Shown piece by piece: positions 17,717-25,859 of a DNA stretch of 64,000 nt. Made by a program: the position numbers and the translations under genes. Positions within the stretch are counted from its first letter, which is position 1. Every line of letters starts with the position of its first letter. Source of the stretch: Arthrobacter sp. B6 (GTDB taxonomy: Bacteria; Actinomycetota; Actinomycetes; Actinomycetales; Micrococcaceae); assembly GCF_001663775.1 (NCBI RefSeq), contig NZ_KV467168.1, forward strand, positions 2,545,846-2,609,845, read 5' to 3'. Below the pieces are notes generated by a model. The model did not search any database and was not told the origin of the DNA. It saw only the letters and a list, made by a program, of their open reading frames with translations.

Positions 17717-18262
17717 TTAGCTGGCCGTTGCCTGGCGCGCCCGGTAGGCCGCAACATGTGCCCGGTTTGCACAGTTGCCGGTGTCGCAATATCGCTTGGA
17801 CCGGTTGCGCGTGAGGTCCAGGACCACGGCATCGCAGTCATCCCCTTCGCACACCAGCATGCGGTCCATTTCTTTGCTCCGGATCACGTCCACCAGGGCC
17901 ATGGCCGCCTCGGTCCCCATCCTGTCCGCCAGTGGCGCCTCGCGGGTGGTGGCATGCAGGTGCCAGTCCCACTGATCGTGCTTCATCAGCTGGGGCAGGG
18001 CGTTGGCATCGCGCAGCAGGCGGTTCACGGTTTCCACAGCATAATCCTCATCTGACGTCCACACCTGGGCTAGCTCGCTGCGCAGCCTGTGGATGCTGGC
18101 CAGTTCGGCCGTGGTGCGTGTTCGGGACCCGCTGAAGCCTTCGGCCTCGAGGAATCGGTCCAGGTCCGCGACGGTAGCCAGGGTTTCCCTGCCGTTCGCG
18201 GCGCTGTTGATCAGATTCACCACGGTGCGCAGAGCCACCTCAGTGTCAGGGGCAAAGACCAT
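17717..18262 (-). CDS. CGNR zinc-finger domain protein (ABATE family)
   Basis: 181 residues. The N-terminal 120 residues fit the ABATE-type domain (VALRTVVNLINSA at the start), and the C-terminus carries the zinc finger with Cys in CEGDDCDAV and RYCDTGNCANR near 150-170. Such proteins are thought to be actinobacterial transcription regulators, often next to transporters. It is divergent from the EamA transporter with a 70-bp gap, so it could regulate that gene. AAGGAG stands 6 nt before the ATG. Confidence 0.85.
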   Translation of the reverse strand: MVFAPDTEVALRTVVNLINSAANGRETLATVADLDRFLEAEGFSGSRTRTTAELASIHRLRSELAQVWTSDEDYAVETVNRLLRDANALPQLMKHDQWDWHLHATTREAPLADRMGTEAAMALVDVIRSKEMDRMLVCEGDDCDAVVLDLTRNRSKRYCDTGNCANRAHVAAYRARQATAS

Positions 18263-18332
18263 CTTGACTCCTTACATCGCCGGGCGTAATGTCATGACCA
18301 ATACCCCACTTTACTCCTGACAGGAGGCGACG

Positions 18333-19385
18333 ATGCCTGCCGCCACCAACGCCGCCCAGACATCGGGCGCGTCCACTGCCAGCCGCGGCTTCATGGCTTC
18401 CGGCCTGGGAATCGCGCTGTTCTCCTCCGCTGTCTTCGGGCTCTCCGGGTCCTTCGCCAAGGCGCTGCTGGAAACGGGCTGGACCCCCGGGGCCGCCGTG
18501 ACCGCGCGCCTCACCGGCGCCGCCCTGATCCTTGCGATTCCGGCCATCCCTGCCCTGCGCGGCCGGTGGCACCAACTGCGCGACAACTGGGTCACCATTG
18601 GCCTGTTCGGCCTCATCGGGGTGGCCGCTTGCCAGCTGTTCTACTTCAACGCGGTGGCCCGGCTCTCGGTCGGGGTGGCGCTCCTGCTGGAGTACCTCGC
18701 CCCCGTCATTATTGTGCTGTGGCTCTGGGCAGCCAGCCGGAAGCGGCCGCGCGCGCTGACCTTCGGCGGCACGCTGTTGTCCCTCGCAGGCCTGGTCCTC
18801 GTCCTGGACCTCACGGGCACTGTCAAAATCGACGTCATCGGCGTGCTCTGGGGAATAGCTGCCGCAGTGTGCCTGGCGATGTATTTCTTCATTACCGCCA
18901 AGAAGAACGATTCCCTGCCGCCCATCGTCCTGGCCTCCGGCGGCCTCATGGTGGGGGCGGCCGCTATGTGGCTCGCCGCCGCAACCGGCCTGTTGCCGAT
19001 GGCGTTCAGCGCGGCGGACACCAAACTTGGCCCGTGGGTCACGCCCTGGTGGGTTTCCCTGGCCGGCCTGGTCATCCTGGCGACAGTCCTGGCGTATGTA
19101 TCGGGGATCATGGCGGCCCGTGCCCTGGGCTCCAAGGTGGCGTCCTTCGTTTCACTGACCGAGGTGCTCTTCGCGGTGGTCTGGGCATGGCTGCTCCTCG
19201 GGGAACTCCCGGGCGCAATCCAGCTCCTGGGCGGGGCACTCATTGTCGGCGGCGTCATCCTGGTCAGGCTCGACGAACTCCGGAGCCCGCCCCTGGCCAC
19301 CGCTCCGGCGAGGGGCGATGGCGCACCCCGGCCAAAGGCGGCGTCACCGCTGGAGCACGCGAACGACGTCGAGCCCGTCCCCTAG
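18333..19385 (+). CDS. EamA/DMT family transporter
   Basis: 350 residues with ten hydrophobic segments arranged as two EamA repeats (about 25-155 and 165-300), then a hydrophilic tail of about 45 residues. AGGAGG precedes the ATG. Drug/metabolite transporters of this kind export amino acids or other small metabolites; the substrate is not visible. It is divergent from the CGNR regulator and followed by a 16-bp-stem terminator. Confidence 0.87.
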   Translation: MPAATNAAQTSGASTASRGFMASGLGIALFSSAVFGLSGSFAKALLETGWTPGAAVTARLTGAALILAIPAIPALRGRWHQLRDNWVTIGLFGLIGVAACQLFYFNAVARLSVGVALLLEYLAPVIIVLWLWAASRKRPRALTFGGTLLSLAGLVLVLDLTGTVKIDVIGVLWGIAAAVCLAMYFFITAKKNDSLPPIVLASGGLMVGAAAMWLAAATGLLPMAFSAADTKLGPWVTPWWVSLAGLVILATVLAYVSGIMAARALGSKVASFVSLTEVLFAVVWAWLLLGELPGAIQLLGGALIVGGVILVRLDELRSPPLATAPARGDGAPRPKAASPLEHANDVEPVP

Positions 19386-19445
19386 GGTCCTGCAGAGCCC
19401 CAAACCCATGGCACAGTCCCAACGCTTTGGGGACCCTCTACAGAC

Positions 19446-19483
19446 CGCAGGCCCCGGACACTGTGCTGTGTCCGGGGCCTGCG
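19446..19483. terminator. Strong bidirectional hairpin between EamA and WXG100 genes
   Basis: A 16-bp perfect inverted repeat (19446-19461 with 19468-19483) with a 6-nt TGTGCT loop lies between two convergent genes. It is GC-rich and lacks a T run on either side. It should stop transcription from both strands. Confidence 0.75.
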
Positions 19484-19499
19484 GGCAGCGCTGCGGTGG

Positions 19500-19763
19500 C
19501 TAGCGTGAAGCCTGGTCCTGCTCGTTGGCGTTCTTGGTGGCCTTCTGGCCTGCGTCCTTGAGCGCCTGGATGACCTGGTTCAGGGCCGATGTGTGGTTGC
19601 CTGACCATTCGCTGCGGAAGTTCTGCGCGTCCGGGCCTTCCCAGGTGGTGCTGTCCAGCACGCGGGTGAGGTTGGTCCTCTGCTGCTCGATCTCCGAAGC
19701 ACCGGCCTGCAGCTTCGTGCCAAGAGTCCTGAGCTGCTCTACATCTGCGCCCCAAATAGCCAT
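19500..19763 (-). CDS. WXG100 family (ESAT-6-like) protein
   Basis: 87 residues, all predicted helical, with the central WEG (W-X-G) turn near residue 41 in LDSTTWEGPDAQNFRSEW. WXG100 proteins form helical hairpin dimers and are exported by type VII secretion systems. No EccC, EccD or partner toxin gene is nearby, so this is an orphan copy. GAGGAG lies 7 nt before the ATG. It may serve as a secreted scaffold or as a partner for a distant LXG-type protein. Confidence 0.85.
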   Translation of the reverse strand: MAIWGADVEQLRTLGTKLQAGASEIEQQRTNLTRVLDSTTWEGPDAQNFRSEWSGNHTSALNQVIQALKDAGQKATKNANEQDQASR

Positions 19764-19974
19764 CAGTTTCTCCTCGTTAAGTCTTGGATCCGATCAAGGT
19801 CGGCATCCCCAGCGGCCCCCGGCTGATCCGGAAGATCCATTACCTAGAACCTATCCCGGCCCCAAAACACTGTCGATGGGGACCGCTGCCCATGCAGCAC
19901 TCCCCTTCGCGGAAGACCTCAAGGAGTACGGGCAGGGGGTCGATCCCAGGCGTTCCAGAGCCTAGCATGGGCTT

Positions 19975-20247
19975 ATGTGCCGGAACATCCGAACCCTCCA
20001 CAACTTCGAACCGCACGCCACGTCCGAGGAGGTGCACGCCGCCGCCCTGCAGTACGTGCGCAAGATCAGCGGCAGCACCAAGCCGTCCAAGGCCAATGAG
20101 GCAGCCTTCAACGAGGCTGTGCACGAAATCGCCCACATCACCGCGCACCTCCTGGATTCGCTGGTCAGCCACGCGCCCGCCAAGGACCGGGCGGAGGAGG
20201 CCGCCAAGGCGAAGGCCCGGGCTGCGGTGCGCTTCGGCGCGGCCTGA
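19975..20247 (+). CDS. DUF2277 family protein
   Basis: 90 residues starting MCRNIRTLHNFEPHATSEE, the hallmark of DUF2277, a small conserved family of unknown function. The second half is helical and Ala/Lys-rich. There is no Shine-Dalgarno; TAGCAT at 19963-19968 lies six bases before the ATG, so a leaderless transcript is likely. A long inverted repeat follows 5 bp after the stop codon. The 210 bp before it (19764-19974) show nothing else. Confidence 0.87.
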   Translation: MCRNIRTLHNFEPHATSEEVHAAALQYVRKISGSTKPSKANEAAFNEAVHEIAHITAHLLDSLVSHAPAKDRAEEAAKAKARAAVRFGAA

Positions 20248-20252
20248 GCCAT

Positions 20253-20316
20253 CCAACTGGGTAGCAGTTGATGTCGTTATGGGCGCTCATAACGACATCA
20301 ACTGCTACCCAGTTGG
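20253..20316. repeat. Long inverted repeat, element A (29-bp perfect arms)
   Basis: Bases 20253-20281 are an exact reverse complement of 20288-20316 around a 6-nt GGCGCT loop. It lies between the convergent DUF2277 and copA genes. The same sequence, with compensated changes in both arms, recurs at 58245-58310. It could act as a terminator, but the arms are longer than a terminator needs. Confidence 0.95.
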
Positions 20317-20367
20317 GGAGGTTATATTTCGGCGGGCTCCCAGGGTGGCCGCCCAGCCGCTGTGCGG

Positions 20368-22749
20368 TCACCTGCCGAAGCTGCGCAGCCGGAGTGAGTT
20401 CGCCACGACCAGGACGGAACTTGCTGCCATTGCGGCTCCGGCGATCATGGGGTTCAGCAGGCCCAGGGCAGCCACCGGGATGCCCACGGCGTTGTAGAAG
20501 AAGGCCCAGAACAGGTTGGTCTTGATGGTGGCCAGCGTCCTGCGGGACAGCTCGATGGCCTGCGCCACCTGGGCAAGGTCATTGCCCATCACTGTGAGGT
20601 CGGCGGCCTCTATGGCCACGTCGGTACCCGAACCCATGGCGATCCCGAGGTCCGCCTGCGCCAAGGCCGCGGCATCGTTCACTCCGTCGCCCGCCATGGC
20701 CACGATGGCTCCGCCGGCCTGCAGCTTCCGGACAGCATCCACTTTCCCGGCCGGCAGAATTCCGGCGTACACGTCATCCGACGGAATTCCGACGGCGTCA
20801 GCCACCTGCGCGGCCACCGCAGCGTTGTCACCGGTCAGCAGGATGGGGCGAAGCCCCAGGTGCCTTAGCCGTGCGATGGCTGCCGCGGATCCTGGCTTAA
20901 TGGTGTCCCGGAGGCTGACGATGCCCGCCGGAGCCCCCTCCACTGCCACCCAGATGGCAGTTGCTCCGGATGCCTCGGCGGCTTGGAGGGCATCGCGCTG
21001 TTCGCGGGAGATGCGGACGCCGCTCTCCTGCAGCCAGCCGGTGCGGCCCGCCACAACCAGCCGGCCATCCACCGTTCCGGCCACACCGCCTCCGGGTGCC
21101 GAACGGAACTGCCCGACGGCGGGAAGCCGCGCGCCGTCGTCGTCCCGGCCGTCCTGGCTTTCCAGGCGCAGGAGCGGGCTGCCTGCGACAGCTGTCCGGG
21201 CCGCGGATTCAGTGATCTGAGCGAGGGCGGATGCTGCAATGGCATGGGCTATCGGGTGCTCTGAAGCTGCCTCCACAGCTCCGGCGAGGCGCAGCACCTC
21301 GGACGGGCTGAACCCCTCGAAGGCCATCGTGTTGTCCACGGCCAGGCGGCCGGTGGTGACCGTCCCGGTCTTGTCCAGCAGGATGGTGTCCACGGTGCGG
21401 GTGTCCTCCAGCACCTGCGGGCCTTTGATCAGGATGCCCAGCTGGGCGCCGCGTCCTGTTCCGGTGAGCAGCCCTACGGGTGTGGCAAGACCCAGCGCGC
21501 AAGGGCAGGCGATGACCAGGACCGCGACGGCGGCGGTGAAGGCGGCCCGCAGTTCGGCTTCGCTGACGGCCGGACCCGCGAGGAGCAGCCACGCCCCGAA
21601 AGTGAGCACAGCGATGACCAGCACCACGGGAACAAAGACCGCGCTGATGCGGTCGGCCAGGCGGGCGATCGGTGCCTTGCCTGTCTGGGCCTCGGAAACG
21701 AGCCTTGCCATTTGGGCCAACGTGGTTTCGGCACCCACGCGGGTTGCGCGGACCAGCAGCCGGCCCGAAGCGTTGATGGTGGCTCCGGTGACCTTGCTGT
21801 CCGGGCCCACCTCAACCGGCACTGACTCGCCGGTGATAAGGGAAGCGTCCACCGCGGAGCTGCCCTCAATGACCAGGCCGTCTGCAGCAATCTTTTCGCC
21901 CGGCCGGACCACAATGACATCGCCCACTTGGAGCTGGTCGGCCGGGATCTTGGTTTCCCCGCCGCTGCGCAGGACCGTGGCGTCCTTGGCACCCAGGTTC
22001 AGCAGTGCCTTGAGCGCATCGCCTGCTTTTTGCTTGGCATTGGCCTCCAGGTAGCGGCCCAGGAGCAGGAACGTGGTGACGACGGCGGCCACCTCGAAAT
22101 AAAGGCCGCCCGGTTCCATTCCCTCCATGCCGGGGTGTTCGGTCATCCTGGGGTTGCTGAACAGCTGCCAGGCCGAGAACAGGTAGGCGGCAGCTACTCC
22201 GATGGATACCAGGGTGTCCATGGTGGACGCCAGGTGGCGGGCATTGATGGCGGCGGCACGGTGGAACGGCCAGGCCGCCCAGCTGACCACGGGCAACGCG
22301 AGGGCGCCCGCCACCCAGCCCCAGTGCGCAAACTGGAAAGCCGGGACCATGGAAATCAGGAACACCGGCACAGTGAGGATGGCTGCCAGGACGAGGCGGG
22401 GCCTGAGCTGGGATGCCGCACCGCCGTGGGCCATGTGGTCGCCGGGCGCGGCGCCGTGGGCCATGTGGTCGCCGGGCGCGGCGCTACCGGACACTTGCTC
22501 GGCATGCTCGCTCGGGCGGATCTTTGCCTTGTAGCCCGCTGCGTTTACTGTATCCACCAGCTGTTCGTCCGTGATGCCCGCGGGTACCGTTACGTGCGCC
22601 GATTCCAGGGGGAGGTTGACCGAGGCTTCCACGCCGTCGAGCTTGCCGAGTTTCTTCTCCACGCGGTTAACGCAGGAGGCGCAGGTCATGCCTTCGATAT
22701 CAAGGTCAACCACGCGGCTTCCGCCTGGGTGTGGATGTTCAGTGCTCAC
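20368..22749 (-). CDS. copA: Copper-exporting P-type ATPase
   Basis: 793 residues. One heavy-metal-associated domain with GMTCASC sits near residue 20, followed by a His/Met/Asp-rich linker made of two copies of APGDHMAHG. Eight membrane segments follow, with the CPC metal site (IACPCALG) near 415, the DKTGT phosphorylation site near 460, and GDGVNDAAAL near 690. The family pumps Cu(I) out of the cytoplasm at the cost of ATP. It is the last gene of csoR-copZ-copA on the minus strand, 26 bp after copZ, and should be induced by copper through CsoR. Confidence 0.95.
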   Translation of the reverse strand: MSTEHPHPGGSRVVDLDIEGMTCASCVNRVEKKLGKLDGVEASVNLPLESAHVTVPAGITDEQLVDTVNAAGYKAKIRPSEHAEQVSGSAAPGDHMAHGAAPGDHMAHGGAASQLRPRLVLAAILTVPVFLISMVPAFQFAHWGWVAGALALPVVSWAAWPFHRAAAINARHLASTMDTLVSIGVAAAYLFSAWQLFSNPRMTEHPGMEGMEPGGLYFEVAAVVTTFLLLGRYLEANAKQKAGDALKALLNLGAKDATVLRSGGETKIPADQLQVGDVIVVRPGEKIAADGLVIEGSSAVDASLITGESVPVEVGPDSKVTGATINASGRLLVRATRVGAETTLAQMARLVSEAQTGKAPIARLADRISAVFVPVVLVIAVLTFGAWLLLAGPAVSEAELRAAFTAAVAVLVIACPCALGLATPVGLLTGTGRGAQLGILIKGPQVLEDTRTVDTILLDKTGTVTTGRLAVDNTMAFEGFSPSEVLRLAGAVEAASEHPIAHAIAASALAQITESAARTAVAGSPLLRLESQDGRDDDGARLPAVGQFRSAPGGGVAGTVDGRLVVAGRTGWLQESGVRISREQRDALQAAEASGATAIWVAVEGAPAGIVSLRDTIKPGSAAAIARLRHLGLRPILLTGDNAAVAAQVADAVGIPSDDVYAGILPAGKVDAVRKLQAGGAIVAMAGDGVNDAAALAQADLGIAMGSGTDVAIEAADLTVMGNDLAQVAQAIELSRRTLATIKTNLFWAFFYNAVGIPVAALGLLNPMIAGAAMAASSVLVVANSLRLRSFGR
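22423..22482. repeat. 30-bp perfect tandem duplication inside copA
   Basis: Bases 22423-22452 are repeated exactly at 22453-22482. The unit is ten codons and adds one AAPGDHMAHG copy to the linker between the metal-binding domain and the first membrane helix. The identity shows a recent event or ongoing unit number change. Confidence 0.95.
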
Positions 22750-22775
22750 GGCGTTTCCTCTGCTCAGTGGGGGAT

Positions 22776-23006
22776 TCAGGCCTCGTTGGCCACTACCAGA
22801 TATCCGGCTTCGGCCACGGCCTCGCCAATTTCCGACGGTGACAATTCCTGGCTCGACGTGATGGTGACGGTGGAAATGCCGCCGGCGTTGAGGTCGACGT
22901 CGACCGCTTCGACGCCAGCGAGGGATTCAAGCTCTTCGCTGACCGACGAGATGCAGTGCCCGCAGGTCATGCCCGAAACGCTGACAGTGGTGGAGATGGT
23001 GCTCAT
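22776..23006 (-). CDS. copZ: Copper chaperone, heavy-metal-associated domain
   Basis: 76 residues that form a single HMA domain with VSGMTCGHCISSV near residue 8. I start at ATG 23006, where AAGGAG stands about 8 nt upstream; longer in-frame starts lack this. CopZ carries Cu(I) to CopA and can hand copper to CsoR. It is the middle gene of the csoR-copZ-copA operon, 48 bp after csoR. Confidence 0.93.
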   Translation of the reverse strand: MSTISTTVSVSGMTCGHCISSVSEELESLAGVEAVDVDLNAGGISTVTITSSQELSPSEIGEAVAEAGYLVVANEA

Positions 23007-23054
23007 GGCTGGCTCCTTGGTGGTGGGCCGGCGGGTGGCCGGCACATGGGTGGT

Positions 23055-23405
23055 TTAGCGAAGCAGGCGGCCGATGGCGTCGGCTGCTTCCTTGACCTTG
23101 ATGTCGATCGCTTCGGCCCGGAGTTCGGGATCGGACTCGGAGGCGGCTCCCACGACGCAATGGCCGATGTGCTCCTCCACGAGCCCGAGGCTTACCGCGT
23201 GCAGTGCCTTGGTGACGGCAGAAACCTGGGTCAGGATGTCGATGCAGTACTTGTCTTCGTCGACCATCCGGGCGATGCCGCGCACCTGTCCCTCGATGCG
23301 CTTGAGTCGGCGCAGGTATGCCTCTTTGTTGCCCGTGTAGCCGTGCTCCGGTGTGGAACCCGCGGCAGGGGCCGCCTCGGTAGCAGATTCTTCCTCTACG
23401 TTCAT
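23055..23405 (-). CDS. csoR: Copper-sensing repressor CsoR
   Basis: 116 residues from ATG 23405. After an acidic N-terminus comes the CsoR core YLRRLKRIEGQVRGIARM, with the metal ligands Cys in KYCIDIL, His in EEHIGHCVVG and the second Cys in GHC. Cu(I) binding releases the repressor from DNA. Two operator palindromes lie just upstream at 23417-23433 and 23442-23458. It leads the copper operon, so it represses its own transcription as well as copZ and copA. Confidence 0.95.
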   Translation of the reverse strand: MNVEEESATEAAPAAGSTPEHGYTGNKEAYLRRLKRIEGQVRGIARMVDEDKYCIDILTQVSAVTKALHAVSLGLVEEHIGHCVVGAASESDPELRAEAIDIKVKEAADAIGRLLR

Positions 23406-23416
23406 GGTGCAACCGT

Positions 23417-23458
23417 ATACCCCATGGGGGTATCCATGCAAGTACCCCCTGGGGGTAT
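23417..23458. promoter_or_regulatory. Twin CsoR operator palindromes
   Basis: ATACCCCATGGGGGTAT at 23417-23433 and GTACCCCCTGGGGGTAT at 23442-23458 both match the CsoR operator type (TACCCC...GGGGTA). The centres are 25 bp apart, and the first ends 12 bp before the csoR start. The rest of the gap to 23725 holds one terminator and no gene. Confidence 0.85.
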
Positions 23459-23523
23459 GGGGGCAGCCGCAGGCCTGCTTGCGCCGGCGCAGTGGAGCGG
23501 CGCAGCCAGGCATTTCGGGCATT

Positions 23524-23567
23524 AAAAAGCTCCGGAGTGCGTTATTGGGGGATACGCACTCCGGAGC
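23524..23567 (-). terminator. Rho-independent terminator downstream of the universal stress gene
   Basis: GCTCCGGAGTGCGT at 23529-23542 pairs exactly with 23554-23567 (14 bp). On the minus strand the stem is followed by TTTTT, the classic form. It should end the transcript of the universal stress protein gene at 23726 and insulate the copper operon. Confidence 0.85.
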
Positions 23568-23725
23568 AGCTTTCGGGGCAGAATCCCGATCCGTTGCTTT
23601 CGGCTGGATCGGTCTGCTTGAACCAGCTTACTTGCCGGTAGGGCGGTCCGCCACCACCTCGAATAACTACTTTCGCTTTATTTTTTCAGGGTGCCTTAAG
23701 CAGGCGTGTTGCGGCAGCTTCGGGC

Positions 23726-24238
23726 TCAGCCAGCGTCCTCGTGGGCAGGCATCCGGTAGGGAACAACCAGGACGGGCCGGCTCTGATGATGGCTGAGCCA
23801 CGACGCTACGGAGCCGTTGAGCGCCTCCGAGATCCGGTGGGCAAGCCCCCGTTCCGATGTTCCCACGACGATCATGGGAGCGTTCGTCTCCGCCGCGAGC
23901 CGGGCGAGGGCCCGCGCAGGATCGCCGGCCAGGGTGCGGAGGGTCCAGTCGAGGGAGGGGCTTCCCGTGGCACCGACGGCATCTTCAATGACCGCCCGGA
24001 TTTCCATCGTCACAGCGCGCACCTCCGCGTCATCCTTCTCGGGATGAAGGGACAATCTGTGCGCGGAGCGGGCCGGATCCCACTCCACGAGGTAGCTCGC
24101 TTCGTCAACGTAGGCGCAGAGCAGAGGGGCGGAGAGCCGCGCCGCCATTTGGGTTGCCGTGCGGAGGACCTCGGGGTGCTGATCAGGAATAACACCCACC
24201 AGCACAGGCGGCGGACCGCTGAATCGTTCTGAAGTCAT
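23726..24238 (-). CDS. Universal stress protein (UspA family)
   Basis: 170 residues, one Usp domain. It starts with VLVGVIPDQHPEVLRTA, and the ATP-binding signature VVGTSERGLAHRISEALNGS sits near residues 125-145. The family binds ATP or acts as a dimeric stress factor. The gene stands alone, with its own terminator. The trigger and role here are not shown by the sequence. Confidence 0.9.
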   Translation of the reverse strand: MTSERFSGPPPVLVGVIPDQHPEVLRTATQMAARLSAPLLCAYVDEASYLVEWDPARSAHRLSLHPEKDDAEVRAVTMEIRAVIEDAVGATGSPSLDWTLRTLAGDPARALARLAAETNAPMIVVGTSERGLAHRISEALNGSVASWLSHHQSRPVLVVPYRMPAHEDAG

Positions 24239-24293
24239 AGCTCATTCTCTGCCCGGCCGGTGTACTTGAACAGTGCCCCGGGAGCTGCAGCCG

Positions 24294-25049
24294 TCAGGCG
24301 GGTGAGGCGGAAACCACCACGTTCTTCCCCCACGGGTCTTCCGTGTAGCAGCTGATCAGCACCAGCCGGCTGGGCACCATGTCCCAGATGGGGCTGTCCT
24401 TGAGGGCGGCCTTTAGATAGGTGGTCACGCTGTCCACGCGGTAGCGGATGGTTCCGGTGGCTGTGGCAACGTCGAATTCGTCGCCCACTGCTGCCGCGGA
24501 GCTGAGGTGGTTGAACGGGGCGTCCTGGCCTTCCCAGCTGTGTCCTATGACGTAGGTGGTGTTCGTCGAGCCGTTTCCCGGGACGCCGAAGGGCGTCAGC
24601 CAGTACCCGTCCATCGTGGTGGGCGGCACAATTGTCTGGCTTTCGACGGCGGTACTGTCCGGCGCAAGTGCATGCACGGCCGTGTCCATAGCAGCTTTCG
24701 GGTAGATGATCCGCTGCGGCGCAGAAGCTTCCGGGAGAACCGGCCCCGTGGTTGCGGGCGGCGCAGCAGCGGGTGCGGATGCAGCCGGTGCTGCAGGCAT
24801 CATGGACGCAGCCGGCGGGGCCGGGCGTCCCGAAACAGCCAGGGGCAACGGCAGCTGGATGGACGACGTCCCGGCGGAGCGGACGGCCGCGGTTGTTCCC
24901 GGCGCTGTGCCCCCATCCTGGTCCAGCAGCGGTCCACCGAACGTGAAGGACAGGAATCCCAGGACACCGCAGGCCAGGATGGCGATATCTCCACGGTTCA
25001 AGCCGCGCGGCCGTTTCGCCAGTTCGTGCCGTCCACTTTGCTTTGCCAC
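24294..25049 (-). CDS. Class E/F-like sortase
   Basis: 251 residues from GTG 25049, with GAGGAG 5 nt upstream. A basic N-terminus and one membrane segment (about 20-40, IAILACGVLGFLSFTFGG) precede a Pro/Ala-rich linker and the sortase domain. The catalytic His lies in YVIGHSW near 170 and Cys in LVLISCYTEDPWGKN near 232. The usual Arg after the Cys (as in YRDNVVV) is replaced by WGKNVVV. Sortases link surface proteins to the wall at a sorting signal. The likely substrate is the repeat protein just upstream (25152-25859). Confidence 0.88.
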   Translation of the reverse strand: MAKQSGRHELAKRPRGLNRGDIAILACGVLGFLSFTFGGPLLDQDGGTAPGTTAAVRSAGTSSIQLPLPLAVSGRPAPPAASMMPAAPAASAPAAAPPATTGPVLPEASAPQRIIYPKAAMDTAVHALAPDSTAVESQTIVPPTTMDGYWLTPFGVPGNGSTNTTYVIGHSWEGQDAPFNHLSSAAAVGDEFDVATATGTIRYRVDSVTTYLKAALKDSPIWDMVPSRLVLISCYTEDPWGKNVVVSASPA

Positions 25050-25085
25050 GATGCTCCTCAGGCGTTTGGAAGTGTGCTTACAGGA

Positions 25086-25118
25086 AGGGCGCCCCGCCTT
25101 GTGCCGGCGGGGCGCCCT
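25086..25118 (-). terminator. Hairpin between the surface protein and sortase genes
   Basis: AGGGCGCCCCGCC at 25086-25098 pairs perfectly with 25106-25118, with a 7-nt loop. It lies after the surface-protein stop and before the sortase start, so it may reduce read-through into the sortase gene. No T run. Confidence 0.6.
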
Positions 25119-25151
25119 GCATGTCAGTTCGGCCAAGGCTGAACTTGGGGA

Positions 25152-25859
25152 TCAGCCTGCCTGCGCTTCCAGGGACCTGCGGCGCAACGCCACCACAGCC
25201 CCTGCGCCCAGCATCACACCCAGTCCCGCGAGCCACGGGGGAGCACTGTCGGTTCCGCCCACTGCGGTCTGCGCGTTGAAGCCCTGGTTGGTGCCCTGGC
25301 TGACAGCCACTGCCCCGGTAGCGGCCGGCGTCTGCACCGTCGCCGGTGCGGCGGCGGGCGGTTGGACCGTTGGGGTTACCGTGGTGACCGGCGTCTGGAC
25401 AACAACCGGTGACTGCACCGGAGTTTCCACGACAACGGGAGTGTCGACCACAGGTGGATCCACTACGACCACGGGTGGGTCCACTACGACGACGGGTGGG
25501 TCGACCACGACGACGGGTGGGTCGACCACGACGACGGGAGGATCGACGACGACGGGCGGGTCCACCACGACGACCGGCGGGACCACAGGTGGAACGGGGA
25601 CGCAGTTGTTGAGGTGGGTCGCAATGCCCGAAGCTGTCCAGTTCCGGCCATCCGGCAGCAGCGCGTTCGGCGGAATGATGTCTCCGGTGTCAGCGTCGTG
25701 ACCGTTCAAGGCATTGACGTTGACCTCGACAAGTTCGTACGGGTTGGTCCCGCTGCCGGTTGCGTGGCAGATGATAATTCTGTCAGCAGCCATGGCCGGT
25801 GCTGTCAGGCTGATCAGCCCCAGCCCTATGACCCCCAGTGTTGCAAAGGTACGTTTCAT
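25152..25859 (-). CDS. Exported surface protein with Val/Pro repeats, probable sortase substrate
   Basis: 235 residues. Signal peptide about 1-25 (MKRTFATLG...APAMA), then a small domain with IICHATGSGTNPYELV known from actinobacterial surface proteins, then about seven VVVDPPV units (residues about 90-140), a Thr/Pro/Ala-rich stalk, and a C-terminal membrane helix followed by RRRS. This end resembles a sortase sorting signal, though no clean LPxTG or LAxTG is visible; AQTAVGG lies at the right distance. GGGGAG precedes the ATG. Wall attachment and stalk function are inferred from structure and from the neighbouring sortase. Confidence 0.82.
   Translation of the reverse strand: MKRTFATLGVIGLGLISLTAPAMAADRIIICHATGSGTNPYELVEVNVNALNGHDADTGDIIPPNALLPDGRNWTASGIATHLNNCVPVPPVVPPVVVVDPPVVVDPPVVVVDPPVVVVDPPVVVVDPPVVVVDPPVVDTPVVVETPVQSPVVVQTPVTTVTPTVQPPAAAPATVQTPAATGAVAVSQGTNQGFNAQTAVGGTDSAPPWLAGLGVMLGAGAVVALRRRSLEAQAG
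25447..25594. repeat. In-frame 21-bp codon repeats in the surface protein gene
   Basis: About seven near-identical 21-bp units (core GGTGGGTCGACCACGACGAC) encode the VVVDPPV repeats on the minus strand. Units differ by a few silent changes. Such arrays change copy number easily. Confidence 0.85.

Noticed and set aside
20253-20316. Terminal inverted repeats of an insertion sequence
   Set aside because: The two arms face each other across six bases, with no transposase and no room for one; it is a single palindrome.
25447-25594. CRISPR array
   Set aside because: The units are contiguous in-frame 21-bp codon repeats without spacers and encode VVVDPPV in a surface protein.
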